Source: Candidatus Aenigmatarchaeota archaeon | GTDB taxonomy: Archaea; Aenigmatarchaeota; Aenigmatarchaeia; QMZS01 | DNA length: 64,000 nucleotides | Assembly: GCA_016932615.1 (NCBI GenBank) | Contig: JAFGCN010000009.1 | Coordinates: 62,001 to 126,000 of the forward strand | Direction of reading: 5' to 3' | Shown: piece by piece, positions 1 to 7,723 of the stretch | Numbering within the stretch: the stretch's first letter is position 1 | Layout: every line of letters begins with the position of its first letter | The notes under the pieces: model-generated | Database searches by the model: none | What the model was told of the DNA's origin: nothing | What the model saw: only the letters and a program-made list of their open reading frames with translations | Position numbers and translations under genes: made by a program

Positions 1-848
1 TACCTGCCGAGTGCGCGAGATTTCTTAAGGAAAATTCTTCAGCGGTTCTTGAGAATCTTGAGAAAAGAGCGAACCTTTCTGAAATTGATATTGTGGCGGT
101 TTCCGTTGGGCCGGGCCTGCCACCCAGCCTGTCTTTTGGGCTTGATTTTGCAAGGGGCTTGGCAAAAACTTTGGGTAAACCCCTCTACGGCGTAAACCAC
201 TGCCGTGCCCACATAGATGTGGGGGTATTTCTTACTGGCTGCACCGACCCGGTTGTCCTTTATGTTTCCGGAGGGAACACACAGGTAATCTATTACAATG
301 ATGGCTACCGGGTTTTGGGGGAGACCCAGGACATTGGAATAGGAAACGCAATTGACAAGCTTGGAAGAATCATGGGGCTTAAGTTTCCGGCAGGGCCTAA
401 AATTGAGCAAATGGCAAAGAGCGGAAAATTCATTCAGCTTCCCTATTCTGTAAAGGGCATGGACCTCAACTTTTCGGGCATACTGTCGGACTGTGTTAGG
501 AGACTTGGCTCACTGGATAAGGATTCTCTTGAGCAGGGATATGCTGACCTCAGCTACTCCTTTCAGGAGGTGTGCTTTTCCATGCTTACCGAGGTGACCG
601 AAAGGGCGATGGCGGCGATGAACAAGCGCGAGCTTCTTCTGGTCGGTGGGGTTGCCCAGAACAGGCGGCTCCAGGAGATGCTTGAGCTGATGTGCGCTGA
701 GAGGGGCGCCCGGCTGTTTGCAGTGCCAAAGGAGTATGCAGGCGACAATGGGCCCATGATTGCGGTTTCAGCTCTTTTAAGCCATAGGAAAAAGGAGTAC
801 GAAAACCCGGCTGACATAAGGCCCAACTGGCGGCTTGACCGGCCTTAA
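1..848 (+). CDS. kae1: Kae1/TsaD, KEOPS tRNA t6A synthase catalytic subunit (5' truncated)
   Basis: The reading frame is open from the left window edge, so the start lies outside. Kae1 transfers the threonylcarbamoyl group to A37 of ANN-decoding tRNAs in the cytoplasm. Visible hallmarks are the GPGLPPSL nucleotide-binding segment, the metal-binding HCRAHID (HxxxH), YVSGGNTQ, the VGGVAQN loop and the C-terminal AGDNGPMIA, all in family order. The protein ends soon after the metal-binding DNG and has no fused Bud32 kinase domain; Bud32 is a separate gene at 32.6 kb. It is followed convergently by a deaminase gene 6 bases away. Identification is firm; only the N-terminus is missing. Confidence 0.96.
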   Translation, partial: PAECARFLKENSSAVLENLEKRANLSEIDIVAVSVGPGLPPSLSFGLDFARGLAKTLGKPLYGVNHCRAHIDVGVFLTGCTDPVVLYVSGGNTQVIYYNDGYRVLGETQDIGIGNAIDKLGRIMGLKFPAGPKIEQMAKSGKFIQLPYSVKGMDLNFSGILSDCVRRLGSLDKDSLEQGYADLSYSFQEVCFSMLTEVTERAMAAMNKRELLLVGGVAQNRRLQEMLELMCAERGARLFAVPKEYAGDNGPMIAVSALLSHRKKEYENPADIRPNWRLDRP

Positions 849-854
849 GGGCAG

Positions 855-1319
855 TTACTTGGGCTTAGAGGATTTTTCAAGGAATTGTTTTAGCAGTTTT
901 GAAGACTTTTCTTTCTGGACGCCAGATAAAATCTCCAGGTCTTTTCCAATTCCATTTTTCCTGAGGATATCGAAGGTTTTCCTAGTCCCGTATTCTTTAT
1001 GTTCTGTGCCGTATACTACCTTTTTGGCTCCCGAATATACAATTGCTTTAGCGCACATGAGGCAGGGCTCGATATTTGAGTAGATGGTGCAGCTTTCAAG
1101 AAATCTGGATTTCAATTTTCTGCAGGATTTGCTGATTGCAATAAGCTCTGCATGTGCAGTTGAATCATTTTTTGTTATCCCAAGGCTTCCCGATTTGGCA
1201 ATGACTCTTCCCTGCTTTACCACAACGCACCCTGCGGGATAATCCCCCCTGGATAGGGCTTTTTGCCCCTCAAGATTTGCAAGGTTCATGAAGTAAAAGT
1301 CATCTTTCCGATCTTCCAT
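855..1319 (-). CDS. CMP/dCMP-type zinc deaminase
   Basis: A 154-residue protein of the cytidine/deoxycytidylate deaminase superfamily. The catalytic zinc motif is complete: H56-A-E58 and P85-C86-L-M-C89. Such proteins deaminate nucleobases or nucleosides, or adenosine in tRNA, through a zinc-activated water. Length and the HAE...PCLMC pattern fit the guanine-deaminase/TadA-like branch, but the substrate cannot be read from sequence. It is convergent with kae1 and has no obvious operon partner. Confidence 0.9.
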   Translation of the reverse strand: MEDRKDDFYFMNLANLEGQKALSRGDYPAGCVVVKQGRVIAKSGSLGITKNDSTAHAELIAISKSCRKLKSRFLESCTIYSNIEPCLMCAKAIVYSGAKKVVYGTEHKEYGTRKTFDILRKNGIGKDLEILSGVQKEKSSKLLKQFLEKSSKPK

Positions 1320-1395
1320 AATATTCTTGAGGCAGCTTAGTTTTGCTTGGCATAAGCTTTCTTAAGTAAATATAACTCAAACAAGCCATTAAGTT

Positions 1396-1683
1396 ATGGA
1401 AACGACAGTCAAGCGGATTGACACTGCAAGCTTTGCGTTTTCAATGGCAGTACTTCACGCAGTGCTTGGGCTTTTCCTTGGAATCCTGCTGGCGGCCTTT
1501 ATGGCTGTGTATCTTCCAAGGGGCGCAGTATTTTACGTATTTCTGGTATTGCTCTACCCAATCCTGGGCTTCATTGGCGGATTTATAAACGGCGCAATAT
1601 TTTCCTGGATATACAATTTCCTCTCAGCCAGGTATGAAGGGGTGAGGTTTCGAATAGAAGCGCCCAGGCGCCGCTTAGAGTGA
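1396..1683 (+). CDS. Small membrane protein with two transmembrane segments
   Basis: A 95-residue protein with a short polar N-terminus, a first hydrophobic segment at about residues 15-42 and a second at about 48-72. A basic tail (APRRRLE) follows. The Gly-rich second helix followed by a W/Y-N-F motif resembles the small archaeal DUF3566-like membrane proteins, which have no known function; I hold that match loosely. It ends 44 bases before the aIF5A gene, which has its own TATA box. Confidence 0.72.
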   Translation: METTVKRIDTASFAFSMAVLHAVLGLFLGILLAAFMAVYLPRGAVFYVFLVLLYPILGFIGGFINGAIFSWIYNFLSARYEGVRFRIEAPRRRLE

Positions 1684-1698
1684 TTTTGCTTCTTTTTC

Positions 1699-1706
1699 TT
1701 ATAAAT
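1699..1706 (+). promoter_or_regulatory. TATA box of aIF5A
   Basis: TTATAAAT is centred about 25 bases before the aIF5A ATG at 1728, the expected spacing for a near-leaderless archaeal transcript. Confidence 0.6.
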
Positions 1707-1727
1707 TCTTAAAAAACAGTCTAGATT

Positions 1728-2096
1728 ATGCCAGAAATGAGGGACCTTAAGGAGGGAGGATATGTATTGGTCGATGGAGAACCCTGCAAAGTGCTTAGCT
1801 TGGTAAAGTCAAAGCCGGGAAAGCACGGAGAAGCAAAGGCGAGAATTGAGGTTATCGGGATTTTTGACGGCAAGAAAAGAAGTGTTGTCAAGCCGGTTAC
1901 AGGCAGCATTCAGATTCCCATGATTCTTAAGAAAAAGGCGCAGGTTGTAAGCGTACAGGGCGATTCTGTGCAGCTTATGGACCTTGAGACCTATGAGATG
2001 TTTGATTTGTCCATACCGTCAGGAAGGTCATTTAATGATGGAGACGAGGTCGTTTATATTGAAGTCGAAGGGAGGCGTGGCTTTCCTGACAAGTAG
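1728..2096 (+). CDS. eif5a: Translation factor aIF5A
   Basis: A 122-residue aIF5A (usual length about 130). It binds the ribosomal E site and relieves stalling, notably at proline runs. The hypusination loop is visible as KPGKHGEAKA; Lys32, between Gly31 and His33, is the modified lysine. An N-terminal SH3-like domain (about 1-65) precedes an OB-fold (about 70-122). The ATG at 1728 is set by the TATA box 22-29 bases upstream. The next gene starts 6 bases after its stop, so the two may be cotranscribed. Confidence 0.96.
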   Translation: MPEMRDLKEGGYVLVDGEPCKVLSLVKSKPGKHGEAKARIEVIGIFDGKKRSVVKPVTGSIQIPMILKKKAQVVSVQGDSVQLMDLETYEMFDLSIPSGRSFNDGDEVVYIEVEGRRGFPDK

Positions 2097-2102
2097 CTTA
2101 TA

Positions 2103-2648
2103 ATGAAGCAGGTTTCACCCGGCCTAGTTGAAGTTGTAATTTATGGCAGGGGCGGCCAAGGCGCCAAGACTGCGGGAGAAGTTTTGGCGGAAGCTGCAAT
2201 TCTTGAGGGAAAATTCGCCCAGGCGTTTCCCGAATATGGCCCCGAAAGAAGGGGCGCGCCTACAAGGGCTTTTGTGAGAATCTCAGGAAAAGAAATCAGG
2301 ACGCACGAGCCGATTCTAAAGCCCAATTATGTTCTTGTCCTTGACAGGACACTTCTTGGTCTTATCGAAACAAAGGACGCGGTTGGCATAATAAATTCCC
2401 CGGCAGCGGAAAACCACTTCAGGGAAAACTACACGATAGATGCCTCTAAGATTTCATGCCTTGCAATCGGAAAGGATGTGCCAAATACAGTCCTTGCCGG
2501 GGCATTTGCAAAGGTCAGCGGGGCGATAGGGCTTGATGCGCTTTTAAAAGTCACGGAAAAGGTTTTCGGAAAGAAGTTTGACCACACGATAATTGAGAAG
2601 AATCTCGGGCTTGTGAAAAGCGGATTTGAAAAAGTGGAGAAGGTTTAG
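2103..2648 (+). CDS. 2-oxoacid:ferredoxin oxidoreductase, gamma subunit
   Basis: A 181-residue protein matching the gamma domain of pyruvate/2-oxoglutarate/indolepyruvate ferredoxin oxidoreductases. It has the N-terminal GRGGQGAKTAGE motif and the FPEYGPERRGAP segment typical of PorC/KorC. These enzymes oxidatively decarboxylate 2-oxoacids to acyl-CoA with ferredoxin. No alpha, beta or delta subunit is beside it in this window, so its partners must be elsewhere. It directly follows aIF5A. Confidence 0.9.
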   Translation: MKQVSPGLVEVVIYGRGGQGAKTAGEVLAEAAILEGKFAQAFPEYGPERRGAPTRAFVRISGKEIRTHEPILKPNYVLVLDRTLLGLIETKDAVGIINSPAAENHFRENYTIDASKISCLAIGKDVPNTVLAGAFAKVSGAIGLDALLKVTEKVFGKKFDHTIIEKNLGLVKSGFEKVEKV

Positions 2649-2701
2649 TTTGCCTGCCGATACATTCAACAAGTTCCCTGGAGCCACGATTTCTTAAAAA
2701 C

Positions 2702-3373
2702 CTAAAATATTTTGAACTTTGCTTTTTCTATTCCCGAAGATGTTATTTCGAACTCCGCTTTTTTCCCTTCAGGCATGCTCCGGTGCTTTCTGATTATTGC
2801 GACCCTGCGGTTTTCGTCGGACTTCTTGATTTCCACAAGGCACTTGCTCCAGTATTTTACAACGTCCCTTCCGGAAAGCTCAATTTCGTTTGAGCCGATG
2901 CTGTAGACTTGGTTTGTTATTATCACCGGAATGTTCTTTTCCCTTGCAATGTTTGACAGGTGCGCCATCTGCCCTGCAAGTTCGCGGTTGACCGTTGTCA
3001 CATTTTCTTCGTTTAACACAAGCCGGTAGAGTGAAACAAATGAGTCCACTATGAGAAGGGAAATTTCCGCCTTTTTTAGTTTTTCGATAGCCCTTTTTTG
3101 ATCGTCGAAACTTGCAGGATTTTCGTAAATTATCTTCTTTAGGTCATCGGGGGTTCCGCCCATCTGGAAAATCCGCTCCGTTGAAAATCCGCTCTCGGTA
3201 TCTACATAGGCGACACTTCCTCTTTTAATGGCAGAAAGCGCAAAAAGGAGGCACAGGTTTGTTTTTCCAGAGCCGGCAGGCCCGTAGAAGTTGGTTATCA
3301 CCCCGCTTTCAATTCCGCCTCCCAGAAGGTCGTCTATAACTTTTGACCCGGAAGACATCCTCTCAACATGCAT
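2702..3373 (-). CDS. radB: RadB, RecA/Rad51-family recombinase paralogue
   Basis: A 223-residue single-domain RecA-fold ATPase. Walker A is GPAGSGKT at residues 31-38 and Walker B ends at Asp110 (LLIVDS). It lacks the N-terminal HhH domain of RadA and has the short RadB length. RadB is thought to help RadA-dependent homologous recombination. The family occurs in Euryarchaeota and related lineages but not in Crenarchaeota, which helps place the organism. It is convergent with the 2-oxoacid oxidoreductase gene. Confidence 0.94.
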   Translation of the reverse strand: MHVERMSSGSKVIDDLLGGGIESGVITNFYGPAGSGKTNLCLLFALSAIKRGSVAYVDTESGFSTERIFQMGGTPDDLKKIIYENPASFDDQKRAIEKLKKAEISLLIVDSFVSLYRLVLNEENVTTVNRELAGQMAHLSNIAREKNIPVIITNQVYSIGSNEIELSGRDVVKYWSKCLVEIKKSDENRRVAIIRKHRSMPEGKKAEFEITSSGIEKAKFKIF

Positions 3374-3451
3374 AAAGATTGTTCGATTTTATGAATAAGC
3401 TGCCTTATGCGCTGGACCTGCCCTCAAGCTGCCCGTAACCCTTCTTTTTTG

Positions 3452-3460
3452 CCATATATA
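3452..3460 (+). promoter_or_regulatory. TATA box of the PP2C-like gene
   Basis: CCATATATA lies 15-23 bases before the ATG at 3475, suggesting a leaderless transcript. Confidence 0.5.
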
Positions 3461-3474
3461 GGGCTAAGGTAATT

Positions 3475-4350
3475 ATGGTGGAGATTGTTGAAAGCTTTCT
3501 GATGTCCAGGAAAGGGATGTTTGACGGAGGCGAGGACCGGCTAATAACCGGCCCAAACTTTTTTGGAGTTTGTGATGGCGTTCCCGACAAGACGGGGCTT
3601 AGCTGGGGAGAAAAGCCCTCTTCAAATGGAGGTGGTGGATTTGCCCTTTCAGACCTCGTAAAGGGGTTTTTCGAGTCGGAGGAGTCTCATGGGATAGCTC
3701 CTGAAAAAGCAGTTGACCTGCTCAGCAAAAAGGTGCGTGATGCGGCGGCTAAGTCCGGTGTTGACCTGTCCGTGCCGCACGACCGTGCGGCAGTCGGCTT
3801 TATGGCATATAATGCGCAGAAAAGAGAAATCTGGCATGTGGGTGGGGTTTCGTACGGCACGCTGGACTCAAAAGGAGCTTTCAGGCAGCACAGGTTTGAT
3901 GCGCCTGTCGACCGGCTCATGGGAAAAGTCAGGGCAGCGGTCTCGGATTGGTACATAAAAGAGGGGGGAGACCCTTTTGAAGGCGGCCGGGACCGTGGAC
4001 GGGAATTCATAGAGCCATTTTTGCGCCGCCAGGTGGAGCTTCAGAATTTGGAGGTAAAATCCGATGAGGTGTGGCTTCCCGGGATTCCGAAAAGAATGGT
4101 TTCCTTCCGGGTGATTAACGGCTTTCCGACAAAGATATCTGTTTTTTCTGTTCCGCTCGACATATTGGAGCTCACCTTTGCGACAGACGGGCTTGGGGCA
4201 ATCCGACCCTCATGGGACCTTACGAGAAAGGCCTGGCTTAAGCACCTGAGGGTAGACCCGCACCACATACACCTTATTAAGGCAACAAAAGGGCTAATGC
4301 CAGGAAACAAAAGCTTTGATGATATTGCCTATATCAGAATCCGGCTTTAA
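3475..4350 (+). CDS. PP2C/PPM-like phosphatase-fold protein
   Basis: A 291-residue protein in which the metal-dependent PPM phosphatase motifs appear in order. These are FFGVCDG (Asp34-Gly35), a central AAVGFMAYN strand and HVGG (about 105-124), LELTFATDGL (Asp238-Gly239) and a final SFDDIAYI (Asp282-Asp283). PPM enzymes remove phosphate from Ser/Thr with two metal ions held by such aspartates. The region 165-210 is family-atypical and contains several charged segments. Divergence is considerable, so activity is inferred. It could counter the protein-kinase-like genes at 25.0 and 32.6 kb, but nothing in the sequence shows that. Confidence 0.7.
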   Translation: MVEIVESFLMSRKGMFDGGEDRLITGPNFFGVCDGVPDKTGLSWGEKPSSNGGGGFALSDLVKGFFESEESHGIAPEKAVDLLSKKVRDAAAKSGVDLSVPHDRAAVGFMAYNAQKREIWHVGGVSYGTLDSKGAFRQHRFDAPVDRLMGKVRAAVSDWYIKEGGDPFEGGRDRGREFIEPFLRRQVELQNLEVKSDEVWLPGIPKRMVSFRVINGFPTKISVFSVPLDILELTFATDGLGAIRPSWDLTRKAWLKHLRVDPHHIHLIKATKGLMPGNKSFDDIAYIRIRL

Positions 4351-4369
4351 GGTGGAAACTGCCAGTTTG

Positions 4370-5146
4370 TTATTTTTTTCCGGAAAGTATCTTTTCCGCC
4401 TCTTCGTGCTCCTTGAATGTGTTTACGGAGTGCCAGACCTGCGAAGGTATCACCATTCCGAAAACCTTGTTTTCGGAGGCAAGCTGAGGCAGTATCCCGT
4501 GCTCAAGCTCGGGGCTTTCGGCTGAATTGAGGTCTATGTCCTTTTCGATTCTGCTGAGGACTTCCGGTTCGATTATGTACTGTCCGGTGTTGGTGTACTG
4601 CTGGATGAATGGCTTTTCTATGAAGTTTGTAACCCGCATATCTGAGTCAAGCTCTCCGACTCCAAAAGGGTAGTGCGTGCCTGAAGTGAATAATATCGTA
4701 ACCAGCGCATTTCTTGCCTCGACTATGTGGAGGTGCTGGAGGAGAAGCTTAATTGGAAGCTGCCTGTCCGTGAATATGTCATCGGGGTAATAGATGAGCG
4801 CCCTTTTGTTTTTGTCAATCTTTCCGGTTTCAAGCGCGTACTTTATTGCCTTTGCCCTTCCCTTTACAGTCTCCGGCTCCACTGAGTAAGTCGCCTTGAT
4901 CCCATACTTCGAGCCGTCGCCGATGTGGCTTTCGATGTCCTCGTGGCGGTATCCCAGGAGAAACCTGAAGTCCTTGAAGCCGCATCCCGTAAGAATATCT
5001 ATCGTGTGGTCAAGGAGCGTTGTGCCGTTTACCTGCAAAAGGGCCTTGGGCTTGTCAATATTTCCCATTCTTTTGGCTTTTCCGCCTGCAAGAATAATTA
5101 CCTGAGTATTTTGAATTTCCTTTGAAAGCTTATCAAGCTCGTTCAT
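4370..5146 (-). CDS. NDP-sugar pyrophosphorylase-type nucleotidyltransferase
   Basis: A 258-residue protein with the GT-A nucleotidyltransferase signature near the N-terminus: VIILAGGKAKRMG (about 16-28), then DKPKALLQVNG. Such enzymes activate a sugar phosphate with an NTP to give NDP-sugar plus pyrophosphate, usually for surface glycans. The start was set at the ATG at 5146. A longer open frame continues to 5308 but would run into the tRNA-Ala gene. It lacks the left-handed beta-helix acyltransferase domain of GlmU-like proteins. The exact sugar is unknown. Confidence 0.88.
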   Translation of the reverse strand: MNELDKLSKEIQNTQVIILAGGKAKRMGNIDKPKALLQVNGTTLLDHTIDILTGCGFKDFRFLLGYRHEDIESHIGDGSKYGIKATYSVEPETVKGRAKAIKYALETGKIDKNKRALIYYPDDIFTDRQLPIKLLLQHLHIVEARNALVTILFTSGTHYPFGVGELDSDMRVTNFIEKPFIQQYTNTGQYIIEPEVLSRIEKDIDLNSAESPELEHGILPQLASENKVFGMVIPSQVWHSVNTFKEHEEAEKILSGKK

Positions 5147-5320
5147 AATTAGTCTAGATATGCATAATAAATAGTCTTTTCGTTTTGGGGTTGCGGAGGT
5201 ATTCTTTTTGTCTGACAATTCCATTACGCGCTTTGCCAAAGAGATATGAAAAGCGATTAATCTTATTTTGAGTATGTACCTTATGGGCCCGTGGTGTAAT
5301 GGCAACACGCCGCCTTCGCA

Positions 5321-5399
5321 TCAAGACTTTTCTTGCGAAGAAAAGTCCTGAACGTCAAAAGAAGCAGATTCGTCTGATTCTCAGACGTATAAACGGAAT
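5321..5399 (+). other. tRNA-Ala intron 1 (anticodon loop, 37/38)
   Basis: 79-base intron. The exon bases UUCG (5315-5318) pair with intron CGGA (5394-5397), giving the 4-bp central helix of a bulge-helix-bulge motif with 2+1 base bulges at both splice sites. Inside are a 10-bp hairpin (5325-5334 with 5338-5347) followed by CTGAACGTCAAAAGAAG, and a 7-bp hairpin CGTCTGA-ttc-TCAGACG (5371-5387). Confidence 0.88.
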
Positions 5400-5416
5400 T
5401 GGCGGAGACTCTGGGT

Positions 5417-5475
5417 AAAGACTTTCTTTTAGAAAAAGAAAGTCCTTAACGTCAAAGAAAACTAGACTTCCAGAA
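5417..5475 (+). other. tRNA-Ala intron 2 (T loop, 54/55)
   Basis: 59-base intron. Exon CUGG (5411-5414) pairs with intron CCAG (5470-5473), a clean 4-bp bulge-helix-bulge centre with bulges GU^A and AA^U. Inside is an 11-bp hairpin (5420-5430 with 5434-5444) followed by CTTAACGTCAAAGAAAA, nearly the same element as in intron 1 of the same gene. Confidence 0.88.
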
Positions 5476-5569
5476 TCAACTCCCAGCGGGTCCACAACTC
5501 TTTTTCGCCTTTGGTAGCATTCATATGATTTACAAAGCATTTCCATTTACTTTAGCTCAGATCGTGGGT

Positions 5570-6301
5570 CTACAGCTTTCTTGCCTCCAGTATATTGAAT
5601 TGCCCGGTCGTATCACTCCAGACAAGGGGTCTATATCCCGCATTCTCCCCAAGTTTTCTCAGCTCTTCTTGTGTTCTTGCAGTCAAGTCACATCTTTTGG
5701 TGCTGTTGACCGCGTGCCCCAGTTGCCTCATGCGTTGAGCGGCACGCCCCAGAATGGAAGGATTTAGATTGCTTGAGAGGAGTAACCCTCCACTGCAAAG
5801 GTGGTCTTTGGCGTCAGACAATAATCTGCCTGTGGATTTGTCATCCATATACTCAATGAGACCCATTATTACGATTGCATCATAGGTTTCAGATTCCTTT
5901 AGCTTGGCGAATGCATCTCCCTGGATGAAATTGATTCTTGAGCTCACCCCGTACTCTTCTGCGAGCTTCTTTCCATATTCTATGGCTTTTGGGTCCAGGT
6001 CTATGCAGTCCGCACGGACATTGGGATTTCTTATCATCACTTCCATCATGTCTCTTGCAGGTCCCGACGCAATGCTCAGTACATGGTATTCCCTGGAATT
6101 TTTTGGCAGGAGGCATTCCTGATTGAGAAGGGCAATGGTAGTGTGGTATCTATTCATGACCCCCTTCCCAAGCGGTATGCGGGATATCACTTTGGGCTGA
6201 AGTCCTTGATTTTGGTATATTCTGTCAAGGTGCTCCCAGCCGTTAGGATTTTTAAGTGCCTGATAGATAGGGCTGTCTTCGATAATTCCGCGTATTTCCA
6301 T
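5570..6301 (-). CDS. Class I SAM-dependent methyltransferase
   Basis: A 243-residue protein with a Rossmann-type methyltransferase core. Motif I is VLSIASGPARD (about 70-82), an acidic motif II follows (CIDLDPKAIEYG, near 98-108), then INFIQGDAF and a motif-IV-like YDAIVIMGLIEYM. About 60 residues precede the core. No substrate-specific feature is recognisable, so small molecule, lipid or RNA targets all remain possible. Its 3' end lies about 75 bases after the tRNA-Ala gene, in the opposite orientation. Confidence 0.82.
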   Translation of the reverse strand: MEIRGIIEDSPIYQALKNPNGWEHLDRIYQNQGLQPKVISRIPLGKGVMNRYHTTIALLNQECLLPKNSREYHVLSIASGPARDMMEVMIRNPNVRADCIDLDPKAIEYGKKLAEEYGVSSRINFIQGDAFAKLKESETYDAIVIMGLIEYMDDKSTGRLLSDAKDHLCSGGLLLSSNLNPSILGRAAQRMRQLGHAVNSTKRCDLTARTQEELRKLGENAGYRPLVWSDTTGQFNILEARKL

Positions 6302-6324
6302 AATTATACTCTAGAGGGACACTA

Positions 6325-7647
6325 TTATTTCCGTTTCTTTTTGCTGCTTTTGGCAACTGGCTCTGCTGGAGGGCACTCGCACTCATTCATAATCCTGTCC
6401 AGGATGTCTACGAACTTTTTGACATAGCTTCTTGTGAGCTCAACGTCCCGCTCGGTTATCTTTGAAAGGTCCTCTTCAGCGGCTTTCTTCATGCCGACAA
6501 CCCTGTTGAATGTGTCAAGGTAGCTTTTTGGAAGGTAGTTCTTGTTGACCAGGTGGGTTTTTATTGCGCCGGGCAGGTCTTTAGGGTCCTGAGGAAGCTT
6601 GTCCATTTTCTTGAGGGCAAATATTGTCGACTTGATGAGCACTTCATAGTTTCTGTCTATAACCCCTTGCTTCTTTTGGTTTTGAAGGTTGAGGTAGATT
6701 TTCTCCATTTCCTTTACATAATTTTCGGCTTTTTTTATCCACCTGTCAACTTCGGCGCCGGTTATGTCTTTTATGTGCTTGTGCTCGACATCTTTTCTGA
6801 ACTTTATGACGCTTTCAAGCATCTCGAAGTAGGACTTTGGAAGTATCTTCGTGTCCACAAGGTATTCTTTTATTGCTTTTGGAGTATTCTTTGGGTCTGG
6901 TACGGGCTTGCCCAGGTACATCAGGATGGCCTGGCTTGAGTTAAGCATTGCCCCATAACAGTCTTCGGTAACCTGGTAAAGTTTTACTCCTTTGGCCCGG
7001 TCTATCTTCTGTGGGGCTGAAGCCATCAAAAGCTCTACTGCCTCAAGGGTTGCCGGGATTTTGCCCCTCTCAAGGAGCTTTTTGATTGGTATGAAAAATC
7101 CCTCGTCGTAAAGCGCCCAGCCGTCTCTGAGGACGGTGTGGAGGAGCGGGTGAGAAAGCCGAACCATTTCCCAGAACTCTGTAACTGTCCAGGCGGGCTG
7201 CACGTGAAGCCGCTCGTCAGTTTTCTTTGCAATATCAAATGCCTCGCGGGTCACCCTATCCTTGAACTCGGGGGTTATCATGACTTTTGTGTCGTCAAGT
7301 AGAATCAGAATGTCGAGGTCGCTTTCCTTAGTGAAGTCGTTACGAAGGTAGGAGCCAAACATAAATATGGTTTTTACAAGGTCTTTGTGTTTTCTTAGAA
7401 GCTGCTTCTTGAAGCTTTCGGCCTTTTTGAAAACATCTTTTTTTATACTATCCATCTCTTCAGGTGTCAGTGGTTTTGGGGGAACTAGAGATTTCATCTC
7501 TTCCGCTTTACTTTCTTTAATACCCGCTTCTTTAAGGAAGGCTTTTTCGTCAGTTTTGCCTTTACCTTTTCTTTCAGGGTTTTCTTTCTTTTTGGAAGAA
7601 GGCCCAGCAGCCATTCTTTTAGCCCCTTTTTCTTTTTTTTCTGCCAT
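6325..7647 (-). CDS. MNT nucleotidyltransferase fused to HEPN-like repeats
   Basis: A 440-residue protein. Residues 1-60 are Lys/Glu-rich and probably disordered. Residues 80-150 hold a minimal nucleotidyltransferase (MNT) with GSYLRNDF (98-105) and the catalytic SDLD (109-112). The rest is helical with two copies of a repeat: residues 251-289 (AIKEYL, LPKSYF) and 354-392 (AIKTHL, LPKSYL). The first copy ends in RKDVEH (R284, H289), the Rx4H active-site motif of HEPN domains; the second has lost it. MNT and HEPN are usually separate antitoxin and toxin proteins, with the MNT AMPylating the HEPN. Fusion in one chain suggests self-regulation, or a non-toxic nucleotidyltransferase. Confidence 0.75.
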   Translation of the reverse strand: MAEKKEKGAKRMAAGPSSKKKENPERKGKGKTDEKAFLKEAGIKESKAEEMKSLVPPKPLTPEEMDSIKKDVFKKAESFKKQLLRKHKDLVKTIFMFGSYLRNDFTKESDLDILILLDDTKVMITPEFKDRVTREAFDIAKKTDERLHVQPAWTVTEFWEMVRLSHPLLHTVLRDGWALYDEGFFIPIKKLLERGKIPATLEAVELLMASAPQKIDRAKGVKLYQVTEDCYGAMLNSSQAILMYLGKPVPDPKNTPKAIKEYLVDTKILPKSYFEMLESVIKFRKDVEHKHIKDITGAEVDRWIKKAENYVKEMEKIYLNLQNQKKQGVIDRNYEVLIKSTIFALKKMDKLPQDPKDLPGAIKTHLVNKNYLPKSYLDTFNRVVGMKKAAEEDLSKITERDVELTRSYVKKFVDILDRIMNECECPPAEPVAKSSKKKRK

Positions 7648-7723
7648 AACATATAATATATTTCACATTTTATATATTAATAAAAAGTCACTCCTTTGTG
7701 GCTACAAATAGCACAGGGGCTGC

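Larger units (their letters stand above)
5285..5494 (+). tRNA. tRNA-Ala (CGC) with two introns
   Basis: The mature tRNA is three exons: 5285-5320, 5400-5416 and 5476-5494. The acceptor GGGCCCG pairs with CGGGTCC and includes the alanine identity pair G3:U70. The D stem is GTGT/ACAC, the anticodon stem CCGCC/GGCGG with loop TTCGCAT (anticodon CGC), and the T stem CTGGG/CCCAG with loop TTCAACT. The discriminator is A and no CCA is encoded. Intron 1 follows base 37; intron 2 splits the T loop between T54 and T55. All stems pair perfectly once both introns are removed. Confidence 0.93.

Noticed and set aside
5147-5308. Longer start for the NDP-sugar transferase (from 5308).
   Set aside because: It would overlap the tRNA-Ala gene and adds residues unrelated to the family; the ATG at 5146 gives the normal N-terminus.
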